Assembly: GCA_000333855.2 (NCBI GenBank)
Contig: CM007334.1
Location: 560,886-593,346 of the forward strand
Origin: Endotrypanum monterogeii
Lineage: Eukaryota; Euglenozoa; Kinetoplastea; Trypanosomatida; Trypanosomatidae
Length of the DNA stretch: 32,461 nt
Direction: 5' to 3'
Shown piece after piece: positions 17,812 to 27,151 of the stretch. Under the pieces are notes generated by a model. It did not search any database. It saw only the letters and a list, made by a program, of their open reading frames with translations, and had not been told where the DNA came from. The first letter of the stretch is position 1; each line of letters opens with the position of its first letter. Both the position numbers and the translations under genes were made by a program.

Positions 17812-19549
17812 ATCTTGAGTTTCCGCCGCAATTATACGATGATGCGCTCCTTTTTTGTCATTGCGTCGAGCGACACAAATGATTTTTTTTTTCTGTTTTC
17901 TATTAAGGGTTTTAGACTGATGGAAAGTAACATGTAGCGCACAAGGTCTGCATGAGCCTCTTTTTATCAAACTATTCTCCTCCCCCCTCTCCTCTGCCTC
18001 TTCCCCCCTCTCCCTTTTACACCACTATTGCGGTGTACTGTTAAAGGTTTCTTCGGATAGCGCCTCCCCCCCCCTTTACACACACTAGGCGAATACTTGA
18101 ATATTACTGTACTTGCTTTTCGAGTTGCCTACTCTTTCATCTCTGTATTTTTCCCCTCCCCCCTCTGAAAAAAAAAAAAAGACTGTATGGACTTTTCTCT
18201 CTCTCTTCACTTCATTTTCTTTATCTTCTCATATCATCGATGGCGATGATGATGTCGTGGTTGTGAGGATGTTTACGTTTCATAGTTGTCAATGCATTTC
18301 CTTCCGATGGAAGTGTTGATGGATGTCTGCTGTGCTGCACCTTAATGAGCAGGAATGGTCAAGCGTGCTGCGTGGGACCAGGCAACGTGTGCTCAGGACA
18401 TGACTGTCTGGGTAGTTTGTATTTAACCCAGAAAAAACTAAGCAACATAGCGAGCTGCTTGCAGGCATGTTCGCCACAGTAGACTATAGAGGGATCTATT
18501 GCAGATGCGGGTGTTTGTGGCTGAGAGAGCAGGGGGAAAAAGTCAAGAAAAAAGGCCAAGTGAAATTACGAACAGGCTAGCGCGCCGTGGTAAGATTGGG
18601 TCAATAGGAGACGATAGGGGAGGGCTGTCGTGACTCGTTCGATTCCCCAGGTTTTTCTTTTTTTGCTGAGGACAGTCCTACGTCTTCGTCTACTCTCCCC
18701 CACCCTTTTGTAATACGGCAATAGGAAAGGGGCTCCCTCACTCCCAAGGATATTGATTTTGGCTCACGTCTATCTTCGAGTAGCGATCTGAAGGAAATGC
18801 TTCTCTTTCTCCTCATCGACCGCCTTTTTTTTTATTCCGCCATGACAATAAATCTTTCCTTCGATGAGAAAGGGCATCTTGCCGTGCTGTCCGCCTTGTT
18901 CAACCTTTCTACATATCTCCTCTTTGTACCTCCCCTATTGGTACGGGAATGACAGGAAAGGAGCAAGGGTCTCTGTGAGTGTGTATAACGTGGGTATAGC
19001 TGGCTACCCCCCACATCGCCTGGGGCGTTCCTTGCAACAAATATATTTTATTAATTTTTCCCCTTTTTCGTTTTTCATTTTTTCTTTTACATCTTCAACG
19101 ACACATTGTTGTCTGTATCGCAAAAAAAAAAAATCCATAAAAATACGTAGGGGTACCGTCATGGGAGAACTCGCTTGGCCTCCCTTTTTTTCTCTGGCCG
19201 AAACTGTTTGTCAGAGCATCAAGTGCATCTCTGCAGAGTCTCTTTACCCCTCTTCTTCGTCACCAACGCTATCACCCACGAGTTTATCAGGACAATGTCA
19301 CTCTCCCAGCTGTTGGGGTAGTGTGGAGGCAAACAATTCCCCGACTCCAATGGATGCATACAGATACTTGCATGCACACACAAGGAAAGAAAAGCGCTAA
19401 CCCCCCTCAAAAAAAAAAAAATGGTTACTCGATACTTCTAGTAAAGCTAAACATGGGTGACGGTTGCATTTTCTTTTCTGTATCGTTTCCAGTGTGCATT
19501 TGCTGCTTGTATTGCAGATGTTCGTGGTTCAGTCTCGTTCAAGATACCT

Positions 19550-19581
19550 CTTTCTTCGACTTCTTTCTTCTCGTGATACAG
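19550..19581 (+). promoter_or_regulatory. Candidate spliced-leader acceptor for the VAC14-like gene
   Basis: T/C tract (CTTTCTTCGACTTCTTTCTT) followed by GATACAG with AG at 19580-19581. It lies inside the upstream extension of the open frame, which argues that the real start is the ATG at 19675, about 93 bases further on. Confidence 0.5.
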
Positions 19582-19674
19582 TGGGCATCAGGAGACTTGC
19601 TGAGCGGTTTGGTGACCGATTGTGCTCGAGGGGTACGTACTAGGTTTCTCGTCCCTAACCCTAGAAGAGAAATT

Positions 19675-21732
19675 ATGACAGATCCCATTTCTATTCAGTC
19701 GACGTGGAAAAGCCTTATCGATGGGAAGACCGAGGATCGCTCCACAGTTGCGCGGCTTGTTTCCTCTCGAACCTCACAAATCTACAAAGATGTTCCCACC
19801 CTCGACGCAGAGAATATTCTTTTGGTTGAGCTGAAATGGGTTGAGGAGCAGCTGCTAAAAAATACGGCAGCTGTGTACCGCCGGGCTGCTCTCATATGCA
19901 TCCGTGCGGTGTGTGCTGGTCTGCCGCTGCATCCTCTTAGTACCAACCTGCTCGTGCACTTATTGGACCCTGTATTGCGCAGCATGGGCGATGCTGAACC
20001 GATTGTCCGTATCGCGGCCCTGGAGGCGTGCTACGAGCTTGTCCGACACCACGGAACCGAGGTGTGGGCGGCACGCTTCACAGATCTTTTTACTGCCCTC
20101 TCCACTGCCGTGAGCGATCGTGACAGGCGTGTGTTCCGGCTAGCCGAGGAGGTTTCATCAACACTTAAAGAGTTTTTGAGCCAGAGCGGCCCTGCTGCCG
20201 TGGATGTGAGGACATTCGCGTGCTTTGTCTGCGACACGCTCGGCAACAGTACTTCGGCGTCGATGTCCGTTGCCGTCGATGTTGGAGGGACTGTGTATCA
20301 GTGGATACTGCAGTGGCTACTTTTTGTCCTCGCACTCCCCGGCTGTCATTTTAACTCCTCCATGGTGTCACTCCTTCAAGTCTTACTTGCCGCCTCTGTT
20401 AGCAGTGATGCGAATGTGTTTGATATCCTGCGCGAGTGCCGCCAAAGCGTCTCAAAGAATTACTCAGTGGAGTCCGCAGCGGGCATGACTGAAGTAGTTG
20501 ACACCCTGTGCAGATGCGTCCGTGACACACCGTCTGGGCGGACACGCGTCTTCTGCCTGGAGTGGCTTTCTGAAATTGTTCACCTCGGCATTCACGATGA
20601 TTTTCTACAACGCGACCTGCCGCGTGTTCTGCAGGCAACTTTGCCTGAACTGAGCTCCCATGACGGGGCCACGCATGTCGCAGCAGTCGTCACGAACCAG
20701 GAAGTACAATATGCGATTGTGTCTGTCGCTGACGGTGTTTCGGCCGAAGTAGCCGATCTTCTTTTACGCTGCGTGGTGGAGTTGCTTGACGGCGGTGCTG
20801 GGGAGGAGACACTGATGGGCGGCCTGGAGTGGCTCCTGGTTATTCATCATGTAACTCCTGAGACCTCGGAGAGGCTATTGGGCATCGTATTAGAGCGAAT
20901 TACTGTCTTACTGGACGTTGCGCCAGAAGGCGTGGCGCTACGAGCCACAGAGGTAGCCAGCGCACTGACGAGCAATGGCCACTTTGCAGAGCTGGTGCAG
21001 CTCGTTGTGCAACGTTTGCTGCATTACAAAAACGATGGACTGCTCCTGCGTCGTTTTCCCGATGTGGTACGTCGGCTACACACGCTACGAAGCGGCTTAG
21101 AGAAGGGAGACTTCAGAGAGGGCGTACTCGTTCACTTCGCCCGTGCACTTTCTGAAATATCTGATTTGCGATTTGTTAGCAAAATGGTGCTTTCCCTCCA
21201 ATCCATGATTGCCACCTTCCCTGAGCTTGACGATTTTCGGACACTGCTGCGTAGTGGGCTGAGTAACAGCGTCACGGGGGAAATATTCTCAGCCCTTCTG
21301 CATTGCTGGCGCTACAACGCGGTGGCATTACTATCACTAGGGTTGTTGTGTCGGTACTTTGTCTTCACCAGGCGTATCTGCGAGCATCTTGCGGAAGGAG
21401 AAATGTCTGTCGCGACGTACGTACAGCTAGATCATTTGGTCCAACAGCTGGAGTCGTCAACCTTTACCTTCTTGCGTGCGTCCTTGCTACACCCTACAGC
21501 GTGCCCAGCGCTTGTACAGACGCTTTACATGCTGCTTCTCCTCCTTCCTCAATCTTCGCCTCACTACGAAATGCTTTCTCGGCGCCTGCAACCCGTCACA
21601 GTTTTAGTGCAACTAGACAAGTTCGCTACAGAGCCCCTCGAGGCAGTCAAACAGACGGAGGTGCCCGCTGCGGATTGGAACGACTATACCTCTGCTCAAA
21701 CGGCACTTCTGCATTACGAACAATCTCTATGA
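19675..21732 (+). CDS. VAC14: VAC14-like scaffold of the PIKfyve/Fab1 phosphoinositide kinase complex
   Basis: A 685-residue protein made almost wholly of HEAT-like helices. The N-terminal part (about 68-127: YRRAALICIRAVCAGL, then DAEPIVRIAALEACYEL) matches the VAC14 HEAT region. A block at about 289-330 (RTRVFCLEWLSEI, then LPRVLQATLPELS) fits the VAC14 segment that in animals reads roughly as VSWI, a gap, then LPEFLDGLF. The C-terminal VAC14 domain is clearest, at about 548-637: VALLSLGLLCRYF, LDHLVQQLESSTFTFLR and YMLLLLLPQSS. It is somewhat shorter than human VAC14 (782). In yeast and animals VAC14 oligomerises and holds together the PI3P 5-kinase and the phosphatase Fig4, controlling PI(3,5)P2 on endosomes and lysosomes. 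The same role here is inference. The ATG at 19675 is preferred over an in-frame extension of 118 codons that starts at GTG and includes a likely splice tract. Confidence 0.88.
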   Translation: MTDPISIQSTWKSLIDGKTEDRSTVARLVSSRTSQIYKDVPTLDAENILLVELKWVEEQLLKNTAAVYRRAALICIRAVCAGLPLHPLSTNLLVHLLDPVLRSMGDAEPIVRIAALEACYELVRHHGTEVWAARFTDLFTALSTAVSDRDRRVFRLAEEVSSTLKEFLSQSGPAAVDVRTFACFVCDTLGNSTSASMSVAVDVGGTVYQWILQWLLFVLALPGCHFNSSMVSLLQVLLAASVSSDANVFDILRECRQSVSKNYSVESAAGMTEVVDTLCRCVRDTPSGRTRVFCLEWLSEIVHLGIHDDFLQRDLPRVLQATLPELSSHDGATHVAAVVTNQEVQYAIVSVADGVSAEVADLLLRCVVELLDGGAGEETLMGGLEWLLVIHHVTPETSERLLGIVLERITVLLDVAPEGVALRATEVASALTSNGHFAELVQLVVQRLLHYKNDGLLLRRFPDVVRRLHTLRSGLEKGDFREGVLVHFARALSEISDLRFVSKMVLSLQSMIATFPELDDFRTLLRSGLSNSVTGEIFSALLHCWRYNAVALLSLGLLCRYFVFTRRICEHLAEGEMSVATYVQLDHLVQQLESSTFTFLRASLLHPTACPALVQTLYMLLLLLPQSSPHYEMLSRRLQPVTVLVQLDKFATEPLEAVKQTEVPAADWNDYTSAQTALLHYEQSL

Positions 21733-21913
21733 AAATGGCTAAGCTTTGCCGCTCTGCAACAAGCAGAAATAAAGGTTTTTTGTTTTACATTAGTTGGCGT
21801 CTCTCTCTATGCGCATCACTACCGTAGCGCTTTTCTGCCCCTCCCCCGGGGGTTTGATGTCAATAATTGCAGCTCTTATCACGTATCTCGATGCTGTCAG
21901 TGCGTATGTTTAT

Positions 21914-21945
21914 CTGTGTTTGTGTTTGTGTTTGTGTATGTGTCT
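21914..21945. repeat. (TGTTTG)n-like short tandem repeat
   Basis: Several imperfect copies of a six-base TG-rich unit, probably in the 3' UTR of the VAC14-like gene. Confidence 0.75.
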
Positions 21946-22156
21946 GTGCGATAGGCGGGGTCGCATATCGAGGCTCTCTCCCACTGGTCATGACCACCAT
22001 TTGGTTTACAGAGAGGAGTCAATGGAAACACAGACTTATGTGGGCGTGTGAGAAAAAAGCGAGGAGTCACTCAGTAACCACGACGTCTTAGCATTTGTAA
22101 AAGACGTGTATGAGTGCGGATTGGCGAATGCACTCCGTCTCGATACAAAACCGTAT

Positions 22157-22200
22157 AAAGAGGGGGGTGGTGGGGCTTTGTAAAAGGGTGACCCCCCTTT
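22157..22200 (+). other. Potential hairpin with G-rich loop
   Basis: AAAGAGGGGGGT at 22157-22168 can pair with ACCCCCCTTT at 22191-22200 (ten pairs including six G-C and one G-U), leaving a 22-base loop that itself contains GGGG and GGG. It is in spacer DNA between two genes and would be in the primary transcript. Function unknown. Confidence 0.45.
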
Positions 22201-22247
22201 CATTAGCTGTTCATTATTTTCTCATGGACTAGAATGTAAAACCACCT

Positions 22248-22317
22248 GTATTTCTTTTCTTGCTCACTCTTCCTTTCATTCATACGCATGCTAATCTTGC
22301 GTGTCGTCTGTGACCAG
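22248..22317 (+). promoter_or_regulatory. Candidate spliced-leader acceptor for MPC2
   Basis: T/C-rich tract followed by GTCTGTGACCAG with AG at 22316-22317, about 130 bases before the ATG at 22447. Confidence 0.4.
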
Positions 22318-22446
22318 ACCGTTAAGCAGCTCGCAATCAAGCGTCGATTCATATTGCATTCTAGTTCCTCGCATTCACTCATTTTGTATGAGTGCCCTGC
22401 ACATACTTTATTCTCTCAACAACTCTTCATACCGTCCCTAGCAAAG

Positions 22447-22869
22447 ATGTCGTCGACTGTATCCACCCAGGCTATCCCCAAGATGTTCCCCAGGGTGTGC
22501 CACAGCTGGGTGGGAAATGGGCGCATTTTCAATTTTCTGACTCCCTTTGAGGGGAACCCCATCATTGCGTACCTGAACTCTATTTATAACACTGCCCCGC
22601 TCTTCAAGTGGTCTCTCTCCGCTGTTCCTCTTTACGGTATTGTCTCGGGTAACCCTCCAGTGGAAAAGATTGATTTCAATTCTAGCGCTGCCCTCTGCGC
22701 CACAGGTATGGTGTGGTTCGTGTACGCGCTCCTCATCCAGCCCCAGAACGCCGGGAGTCGCTCTCTGGCACTGGTGAACATATGCTTGGCGATGGTGAAC
22801 GGGTACAATTGCTACCGTAGTGCGGCCCACAAACGTAGCCAGACGGGCGCGGGAAAAAACATTCAATGA
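22447..22869 (+). CDS. MPC2: Mitochondrial pyruvate carrier subunit 2
   Basis: A 140-residue protein of the MPC family. Three hydrophobic segments are visible at about 50-68, 80-97 and 105-122. The pattern FKWSLSAVPLYG, then PVEKI, then ATGMVWFVYALLIQPQN, then LALVNICLAMVNGY follows MPC2 of other eukaryotes (KWGLVCAGLADM, PAEKL, ATGFIWSRYSLVIIPKN). MPC1 and MPC2 form a heterodimer in the inner mitochondrial membrane that imports pyruvate into the matrix; the MPC1 partner is not in this window. Length is close to the family norm (about 105-130 residues), with a slightly longer N-terminus (MSSTVSTQAIPKMFPRV). The ATG at 22447 is chosen over an upstream in-frame ATG at 22288, because that one precedes the likely splice acceptor. 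Confidence 0.92.
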   Translation: MSSTVSTQAIPKMFPRVCHSWVGNGRIFNFLTPFEGNPIIAYLNSIYNTAPLFKWSLSAVPLYGIVSGNPPVEKIDFNSSAALCATGMVWFVYALLIQPQNAGSRSLALVNICLAMVNGYNCYRSAAHKRSQTGAGKNIQ

Positions 22870-22906
22870 TCCAACAACGTGGTGCACGCCATCGAAGTGC
22901 ATCAAT

Positions 22907-22922
22907 CTTTAAAATTTTAAAG
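22907..22922. repeat. 16-base perfect palindrome
   Basis: CTTTAAAATTTTAAAG, 37 bases after the MPC2 stop codon. It is self-complementary over its full length and AT-rich, so any RNA hairpin would be weak. Confidence 0.8.
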
Positions 22923-23559
22923 GTTTTTGCCCGCAACATCCCACAAGCGCATACAAGACAGACATCTCATTCGCTCTGCATGTGAAGGTGCGTGACACTC
23001 TTTGGCGGTGTGTCAGGTTCCTTCTCTCACTTTTGCCTTCGTTTTTTTTTTTTTTTACACCCCGTGCGTGTGCCTAAGTGCACCGTGGGGGGAAGGTGAT
23101 CTAATCGCGAAAGACGCTTTTATAGAGGGTCTTTTGTGAGGAACTGAATAGGAAATTCTTCTACACGCAACGATACTGTGCTCCTGAGGGGCGATGAAGG
23201 CTGCACTCGTGAACTGTGACACAAGCGAAATAAAATGGACAGGTCAAAAAAAAAAATGAGTCGAGTACAAGTTGGCCAGAGGAAAGTGTTTCCTGCTCCT
23301 TCCTCTCGCACAACCGGAGTGTCACTTCAGTCGGGGGGTGGGGGACGAGTGGATTAGCGCAGCGATCTTTATGCTGATTCGCATGTATGATTGACCACTC
23401 ACACGCGCTATGGGGAGAAGTGGCTCACGTCCCCGATGGTCACATTGTCCAGGACAATACAGTGCTGGCCTAAAAAAAAATTGTACCTCCATCAGCGTGC
23501 CCGCTTTCTGCAATATTCACTTGTCCACGCACACACGCAAAATACACACTTGACTCGTC

Positions 23560-23618
23560 TCGTTTTTCTTTGTTTTTCTTGCTTTTGCTTCCATCGAGGG
23601 CCTTTGTCTTGCCAACAG
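23560..23618 (+). promoter_or_regulatory. Candidate spliced-leader acceptor for the 23694-25148 gene
   Basis: Long T/C tract (about 23560-23592) followed by CCTTTGTCTTGCCAACAG with AG at 23617-23618, 75 bases before the ATG. A second AG follows at 23620-23621. Confidence 0.5.
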
Positions 23619-23693
23619 CAGGCGTGTGCAGTGGAGTGCTATCAGTGGCATCAGCAGGCCTCTTGTGATTGCTGTGAAGGAAGGACGAAAGCC

Positions 23694-25148
23694 ATGTTTT
23701 CGAAGGGATACAGTGCGCTGCTCAGGCCCTATCGGCACGTGGCATTCGCAAAGCGTAGTGCTGCCGGTGGTCTAAACCTCAACAGGGGTGCTCTAACAGA
23801 ACACGAGAGGGGCGATAGCTTCACAGAACCGGAGGTGTATCGCAACAAGACAAACGTGACGGCAATGCTGAAGGCTCGGCGAAAGGAGCGACGTCTCATA
23901 AAAGAAGAACAGCAGCGTACCCTAATGAAGACACTGAACTTGGATGTGCACAGAGAAAGGGCTTTGCACGGCGGATCTCAACTACCGCAGACACCGGCTG
24001 AAATACGGACCGTTCGCTCGTCTGACGATGATGTCGCCGAGGTCTCGCTGGAGACAAGTGATTACAGTACGAACACGCGCAATTTGATGCGGCGTGAGGT
24101 GGACCGCCGCGATCACATGGCAGATAAGTTCGGCCAACCACCCACATCACGCGAGTTCTATGCACTCTTTCGAAAATTACGGTCTAGTGACGCAGAGGAA
24201 GAAGCTGTGGAGCTTCATCAGAAGCGCCTAGTGGACGAGCACGGCGTGTACCCGAGCGCACGCATCGACTCCTTCATGTTGGACGATGATAGCTACTTCC
24301 CCGACTGGGTGCACGCCCTTCCCTACAGTATTCGCGATCGTGTCAAGTATGGGTCGCTTGGTCTCACGGAGGAGGATGAGGCTCTGCGCGTGCGGCTGGC
24401 ACGTCTCCCTCGCGATGCGCGTATTCGCGAATGGAAACGATTGAAGGCCGCAAAAGAGTATCGTGCCGCCAAAGAGGAGACACTCACGTTAGCCGAGTTG
24501 CGTGACCTCCGGCAGGGAAAACGTCGTTTTCACTGGTTGCAGCGCAAACGGCAGAAGCGCGCTGCAGCACTACGCCGCATGGCGATGCGCAGGCCTGACG
24601 GCTACGCACTCTGGCCCTCCACCGTCACCGACTTTAGCCAGCGCATCGCCTTTATCGCGCAACATGTTGAGAACGGAGTGCAAACCAAAGGCGAGTGGCC
24701 ATTGAATCAAGCAGCTCTTACAAAGGCAAAGATCCAGCGGAGGCAGGATGAGGCGGAGCGAACCTTTCTCATGTCGCATGATGAAAAAAAGATGTCTTCT
24801 AATTCCCAAAGTCATTCTATGAATGGTGGTATGAAGGAGTTGCTTAGTGCCCTTGATGCACCCGAGAAGCGCTACAAAAAACTGTCGCACAAGACCTATG
24901 CTAACCGGGTGAACGCTATTGTGCACGGCGATCAAGATGAGCACGGGCGCAAGTACCGTAGACTTCACCAACTCACTGTGAGACGGCAGCGTCGATATGA
25001 TTCGCTAGCAGAGATGGCCCTGGAAAAGGAGGTACGCAAGGAGCCCCTCATCAACGTGAGTGGCCTTAATCACACAGAAGACGAGCACTGGTCTCGTCAC
25101 GAGAGATCTTGGGTGGAAGGGATGCCCTCAACTCGCTACGGCACGTGA
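23694..25148 (+). CDS. Basic protein of unknown function, probably mitochondrial
   Basis: A 484-residue protein, strongly basic and very rich in Arg, Lys, Glu and Leu. The N-terminus (MFSKGYSALLRPYRHVAFAK) is free of acidic residues and looks like a mitochondrial presequence. Charged helical stretches follow (for example KARRKERRLIKEEQQR near 61-76 and WLQRKRQKRAAALRRMAMRR near 281-300). A tryptophan/tyrosine-containing block YFPDWVHALPYSIRDRVKYG lies near 201-220. There are no membrane spans, zinc motifs or catalytic signatures. The composition is that of trypanosomatid mitochondrial ribosomal proteins or ribosome assembly factors, but no specific family is recognised, so this is only a suggestion. 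The ATG at 23694 lies just after a strong splice acceptor; the open frame extends about 100 codons further upstream, but through the splice tract. Confidence 0.85.
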   Translation: MFSKGYSALLRPYRHVAFAKRSAAGGLNLNRGALTEHERGDSFTEPEVYRNKTNVTAMLKARRKERRLIKEEQQRTLMKTLNLDVHRERALHGGSQLPQTPAEIRTVRSSDDDVAEVSLETSDYSTNTRNLMRREVDRRDHMADKFGQPPTSREFYALFRKLRSSDAEEEAVELHQKRLVDEHGVYPSARIDSFMLDDDSYFPDWVHALPYSIRDRVKYGSLGLTEEDEALRVRLARLPRDARIREWKRLKAAKEYRAAKEETLTLAELRDLRQGKRRFHWLQRKRQKRAAALRRMAMRRPDGYALWPSTVTDFSQRIAFIAQHVENGVQTKGEWPLNQAALTKAKIQRRQDEAERTFLMSHDEKKMSSNSQSHSMNGGMKELLSALDAPEKRYKKLSHKTYANRVNAIVHGDQDEHGRKYRRLHQLTVRRQRRYDSLAEMALEKEVRKEPLINVSGLNHTEDEHWSRHERSWVEGMPSTRYGT

Positions 25149-25823
25149 ATGTCAGCACGTGAAACTGATGCGCTGCAGTATTCTCGACCCACCTCTCCCA
25201 TCATATGTTTGTAGGGGCATATACACCGACCAGTGCAGGAAATCATAGAGTGAGGGGGGAGGGAGCAGGACTGGTTGCGTACCAGTAGGGGTCCTGTGTA
25301 CATTTCTTGAGTTGTGGACGGAGCCTACCCGATTCGGTGGTGTCTGCGTTAACGTTGGCGAGACTGTCGCCTTTTGAGTAAGAATTTTTTTTTTCAAATA
25401 AGCTACCACCGAGCCTCTCTTGCGATGCTACCTTAGCCGCTGAACAGATGTGTGGAATTGCGTACCTCGCTCTCTCTCTACCACGTATCAGCATCATTCA
25501 TACACACGACCTTGATCGTGATGTGTTCTATCTCACAATAAGACGTCGACCTACATCTCACTTTTTTTTTTTCTCACTGCCTCCCTCGTGTATTCAACGC
25601 ATCTACGCCATACGCGCGTGTGTGTGTGTGTGTGCCCTCTGGGTCTGCCCACCGAGTGCACACGCCGATCACGTTTCAAGTGACGAAGAGAGGAATCCGT
25701 TGTACAGAAGCGTTCTTCCCCCTCCCCCTTTCGACGCCTGTATCATTTGACTTCCACTCATCTCTCCACGTGTTGCATCTACCGGCAAGCAGCCGTATAT
25801 TTTTCTAGTCAAAACTTTGAATC
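25149..25823. other. Spacer before the PGES2-like gene
   Basis: No gene is seen. It holds a T-run (25562-25573), a TG run (25618-25634) and pyrimidine-rich stretches. The splice site for the next gene may be one of several AGs between about 25655 and 25680. Confidence 0.55.
25618..25634. repeat. Short (TG)n run
   Basis: TG dinucleotide run of about 17 bases upstream of the PGES2-like gene. Confidence 0.8.
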
Positions 25824-26759
25824 ATGTTCGGCAAGGGTAAGGTGGCTCGCAAGGCTGTCATCGCGACAACGGTGGCTGGCGTTCTCGGACTCGGCGGCGG
25901 GTACGCAATGTACCAGCGTCGTCTGAGCGAAAACAAAAGCGTGACCGCTGAAGCCTTTAATGCTATGCAGGACGTAACAAAGCTGGACGACGCCATCAAG
26001 AAGCTTCAGGACGGCCAAGGTCGCCCCCTCGTGCAACTTTACCGCTACACTACCTGCCCGTGGTGTGGGACTGTCAAAGCATTTCTAGACTATCACAAGG
26101 TCCAACACGAATGCGTAGAGGTTGAGCCGATGTTCAAGACGCAGATAGCGGATAGTGACTACAAGAAGGTCCCACAGCTTCGGTTCCATTCCAAGTCGGG
26201 GGACTCAACGTACTTGGTTGACTCACAAATCATTGTTGACACGCTTAGCCCGAAGATGGGGATGGGTAATCAGCTGCAGGATGAGGAGGTAAAGAAGTGG
26301 CGCACGTGGGCTCGCAGCTCCCTCGTCCGCTTCGTCACGCTCGAGTTCAATCGCACACTTTCTGCAGCGTGGTATGGTTACTCGTATATTGACAAGTGTG
26401 ACACGATCCCCTACGCTAATAAGCTTTTCCTCAAGGTGGTTGGAGCACCGGTAATGTATTTGGTGGCCATGAAAATCACGAAGCCACGTCTCATAAAGGA
26501 CGGACTCATGAAAAGTGAAGACGACCCCAAACAACGCCTGCACGAAGAGGTGAACCGCTTCACTTCAGAGGCTCTCGTGGACCCGAGATCCAGAAAGCCA
26601 CGTCCCTTTCACGGCGGCAAGAAGCCAGACTTGGTCGACCTCGACACCTACGGTGTTCTACAATCCGTGCGTGGCCACCGCATTTACGACGAGATGGTCG
26701 CTGAGACTAAGATCGGCCCATGGCTTGAGGCGATGGACAAACTCACCGCCAAGGAGTAA
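25824..26759 (+). CDS. Membrane-anchored glutaredoxin/GST-like protein, prostaglandin E synthase 2 family
   Basis: A 311-residue protein. A single hydrophobic segment at about 12-30 (VIATTVAGVLGLGGGYAMY) is a likely membrane anchor. A glutaredoxin-like domain follows at about 68-145: LYRYTTCPWCGTVKAFLDYH with the CPWC redox motif at 78-81, KVPQL with the usual cis-proline near 117, and a DS pair at 133-134. The C-terminal GST-like helical part (about 158-305) contains WRTWA, MYLVAMKI, PFHGGKKPDLVDLDTYGVL and IGPWLEAMD, all echoing human PTGES2 (CPFC, WRQWA, PFMGGQKPNLADLAVYGVL). The family is membrane-associated and binds glutathione and heme; prostaglandin synthesis is disputed even in animals, so the real reaction here is open. 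Human PTGES2 is 377 residues, so this is shorter, mainly between the two domains. The ATG at 25824 has no competing upstream start in frame. Confidence 0.9.
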   Translation: MFGKGKVARKAVIATTVAGVLGLGGGYAMYQRRLSENKSVTAEAFNAMQDVTKLDDAIKKLQDGQGRPLVQLYRYTTCPWCGTVKAFLDYHKVQHECVEVEPMFKTQIADSDYKKVPQLRFHSKSGDSTYLVDSQIIVDTLSPKMGMGNQLQDEEVKKWRTWARSSLVRFVTLEFNRTLSAAWYGYSYIDKCDTIPYANKLFLKVVGAPVMYLVAMKITKPRLIKDGLMKSEDDPKQRLHEEVNRFTSEALVDPRSRKPRPFHGGKKPDLVDLDTYGVLQSVRGHRIYDEMVAETKIGPWLEAMDKLTAKE

Positions 26760-27151
26760 CACTCCTATTTCAGAAAAAAATGTCTTTGATAAATGACTAG
26801 CATTTCATGGAGTAGATGTCGACTTCGCTTGTGCACCACAAAAAAAAAGTTACCCCCCACACTGACGCACACCGCACTCTCACCTGATGCTCTTGATTCT
26901 TGTAGCCTGAGCATCGGGAGAGCCATTGGGTGCTCTCTTGAACATGCGTGGCACGCTGTAGTCAACTTTAAAAACCCTCACAACTCCTCTATGGGTGATA
27001 ATCATTTCGACGCATAACGTCAACTGTCACCAACTCTCATCTCCCAATTTGTAGGTCTTCACACGTTCACATCTTGCTTGTCTGTCTACCAAGAGGTAAA
27101 GCGGTTATTCTTTTCTTTATTTTTTTTTACACTGCTGTGGAGCGCGGGTGA

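Larger units (their letters stand above)
17185..19674. other. 2.5 kb spacer, the longest in the window
   Basis: T/C-rich over most of its length, with poly-A runs near 18169-18180 and 19122-19133. The part at 18290-18640 is less pyrimidine-rich. There is a possible small membrane-protein frame at 17539-17811. A tRNA-like pair of A-box and B-box phrases at about 18588 and 18637 does not fold (see rejected items). The length is greater than expected for a simple trypanosomatid spacer, so an unseen non-coding RNA or small gene is possible. Confidence 0.5.
21733..22446. other. Spacer between the VAC14-like gene and MPC2
   Basis: Holds a TGTTTG-type repeat (about 21914-21945), a hairpin-forming G/C element (22157-22200), and the pyrimidine tract and AG for MPC2. 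No gene is seen. Confidence 0.6.
22870..23693. other. Spacer between MPC2 and the basic protein gene
   Basis: Contains a 16-base perfect AT-rich palindrome (22907-22922), a poly-T run (about 23043-23056), two short A runs and the splice tract for the next gene. No gene is seen. Confidence 0.6.

Noticed and set aside
18581..18660. tRNA-like signals: an A-box-like TGGTAAGATTGG near 18588, a B-box-like GTTCGATTCC at 18637 and a T-run after it
   Set aside because: The T-arm stem (ACTCG against CCCCA) and the acceptor stem do not pair, so it cannot fold as a tRNA. The matches are probably coincidental.
18864..19400. 178-codon + strand frame starting at ATG 18864
   Set aside because: It runs through poly-T, poly-A and pyrimidine tracts and has a composition of chance translation (Ser/Phe/Lys runs).
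19321..19674. In-frame 118-codon extension of the VAC14-like gene
   Set aside because: It starts at GTG, includes an A-run (Lys) and a Cys/Phe-rich stretch, and spans a likely splice acceptor at 19581. The VAC14 similarity starts after ATG 19675.
23391..23693. In-frame extension upstream of the basic mitochondrial-like protein
   Set aside because: It crosses an A-run and the splice tract and acceptor at 23618. The presequence-like N-terminus begins at ATG 23694.
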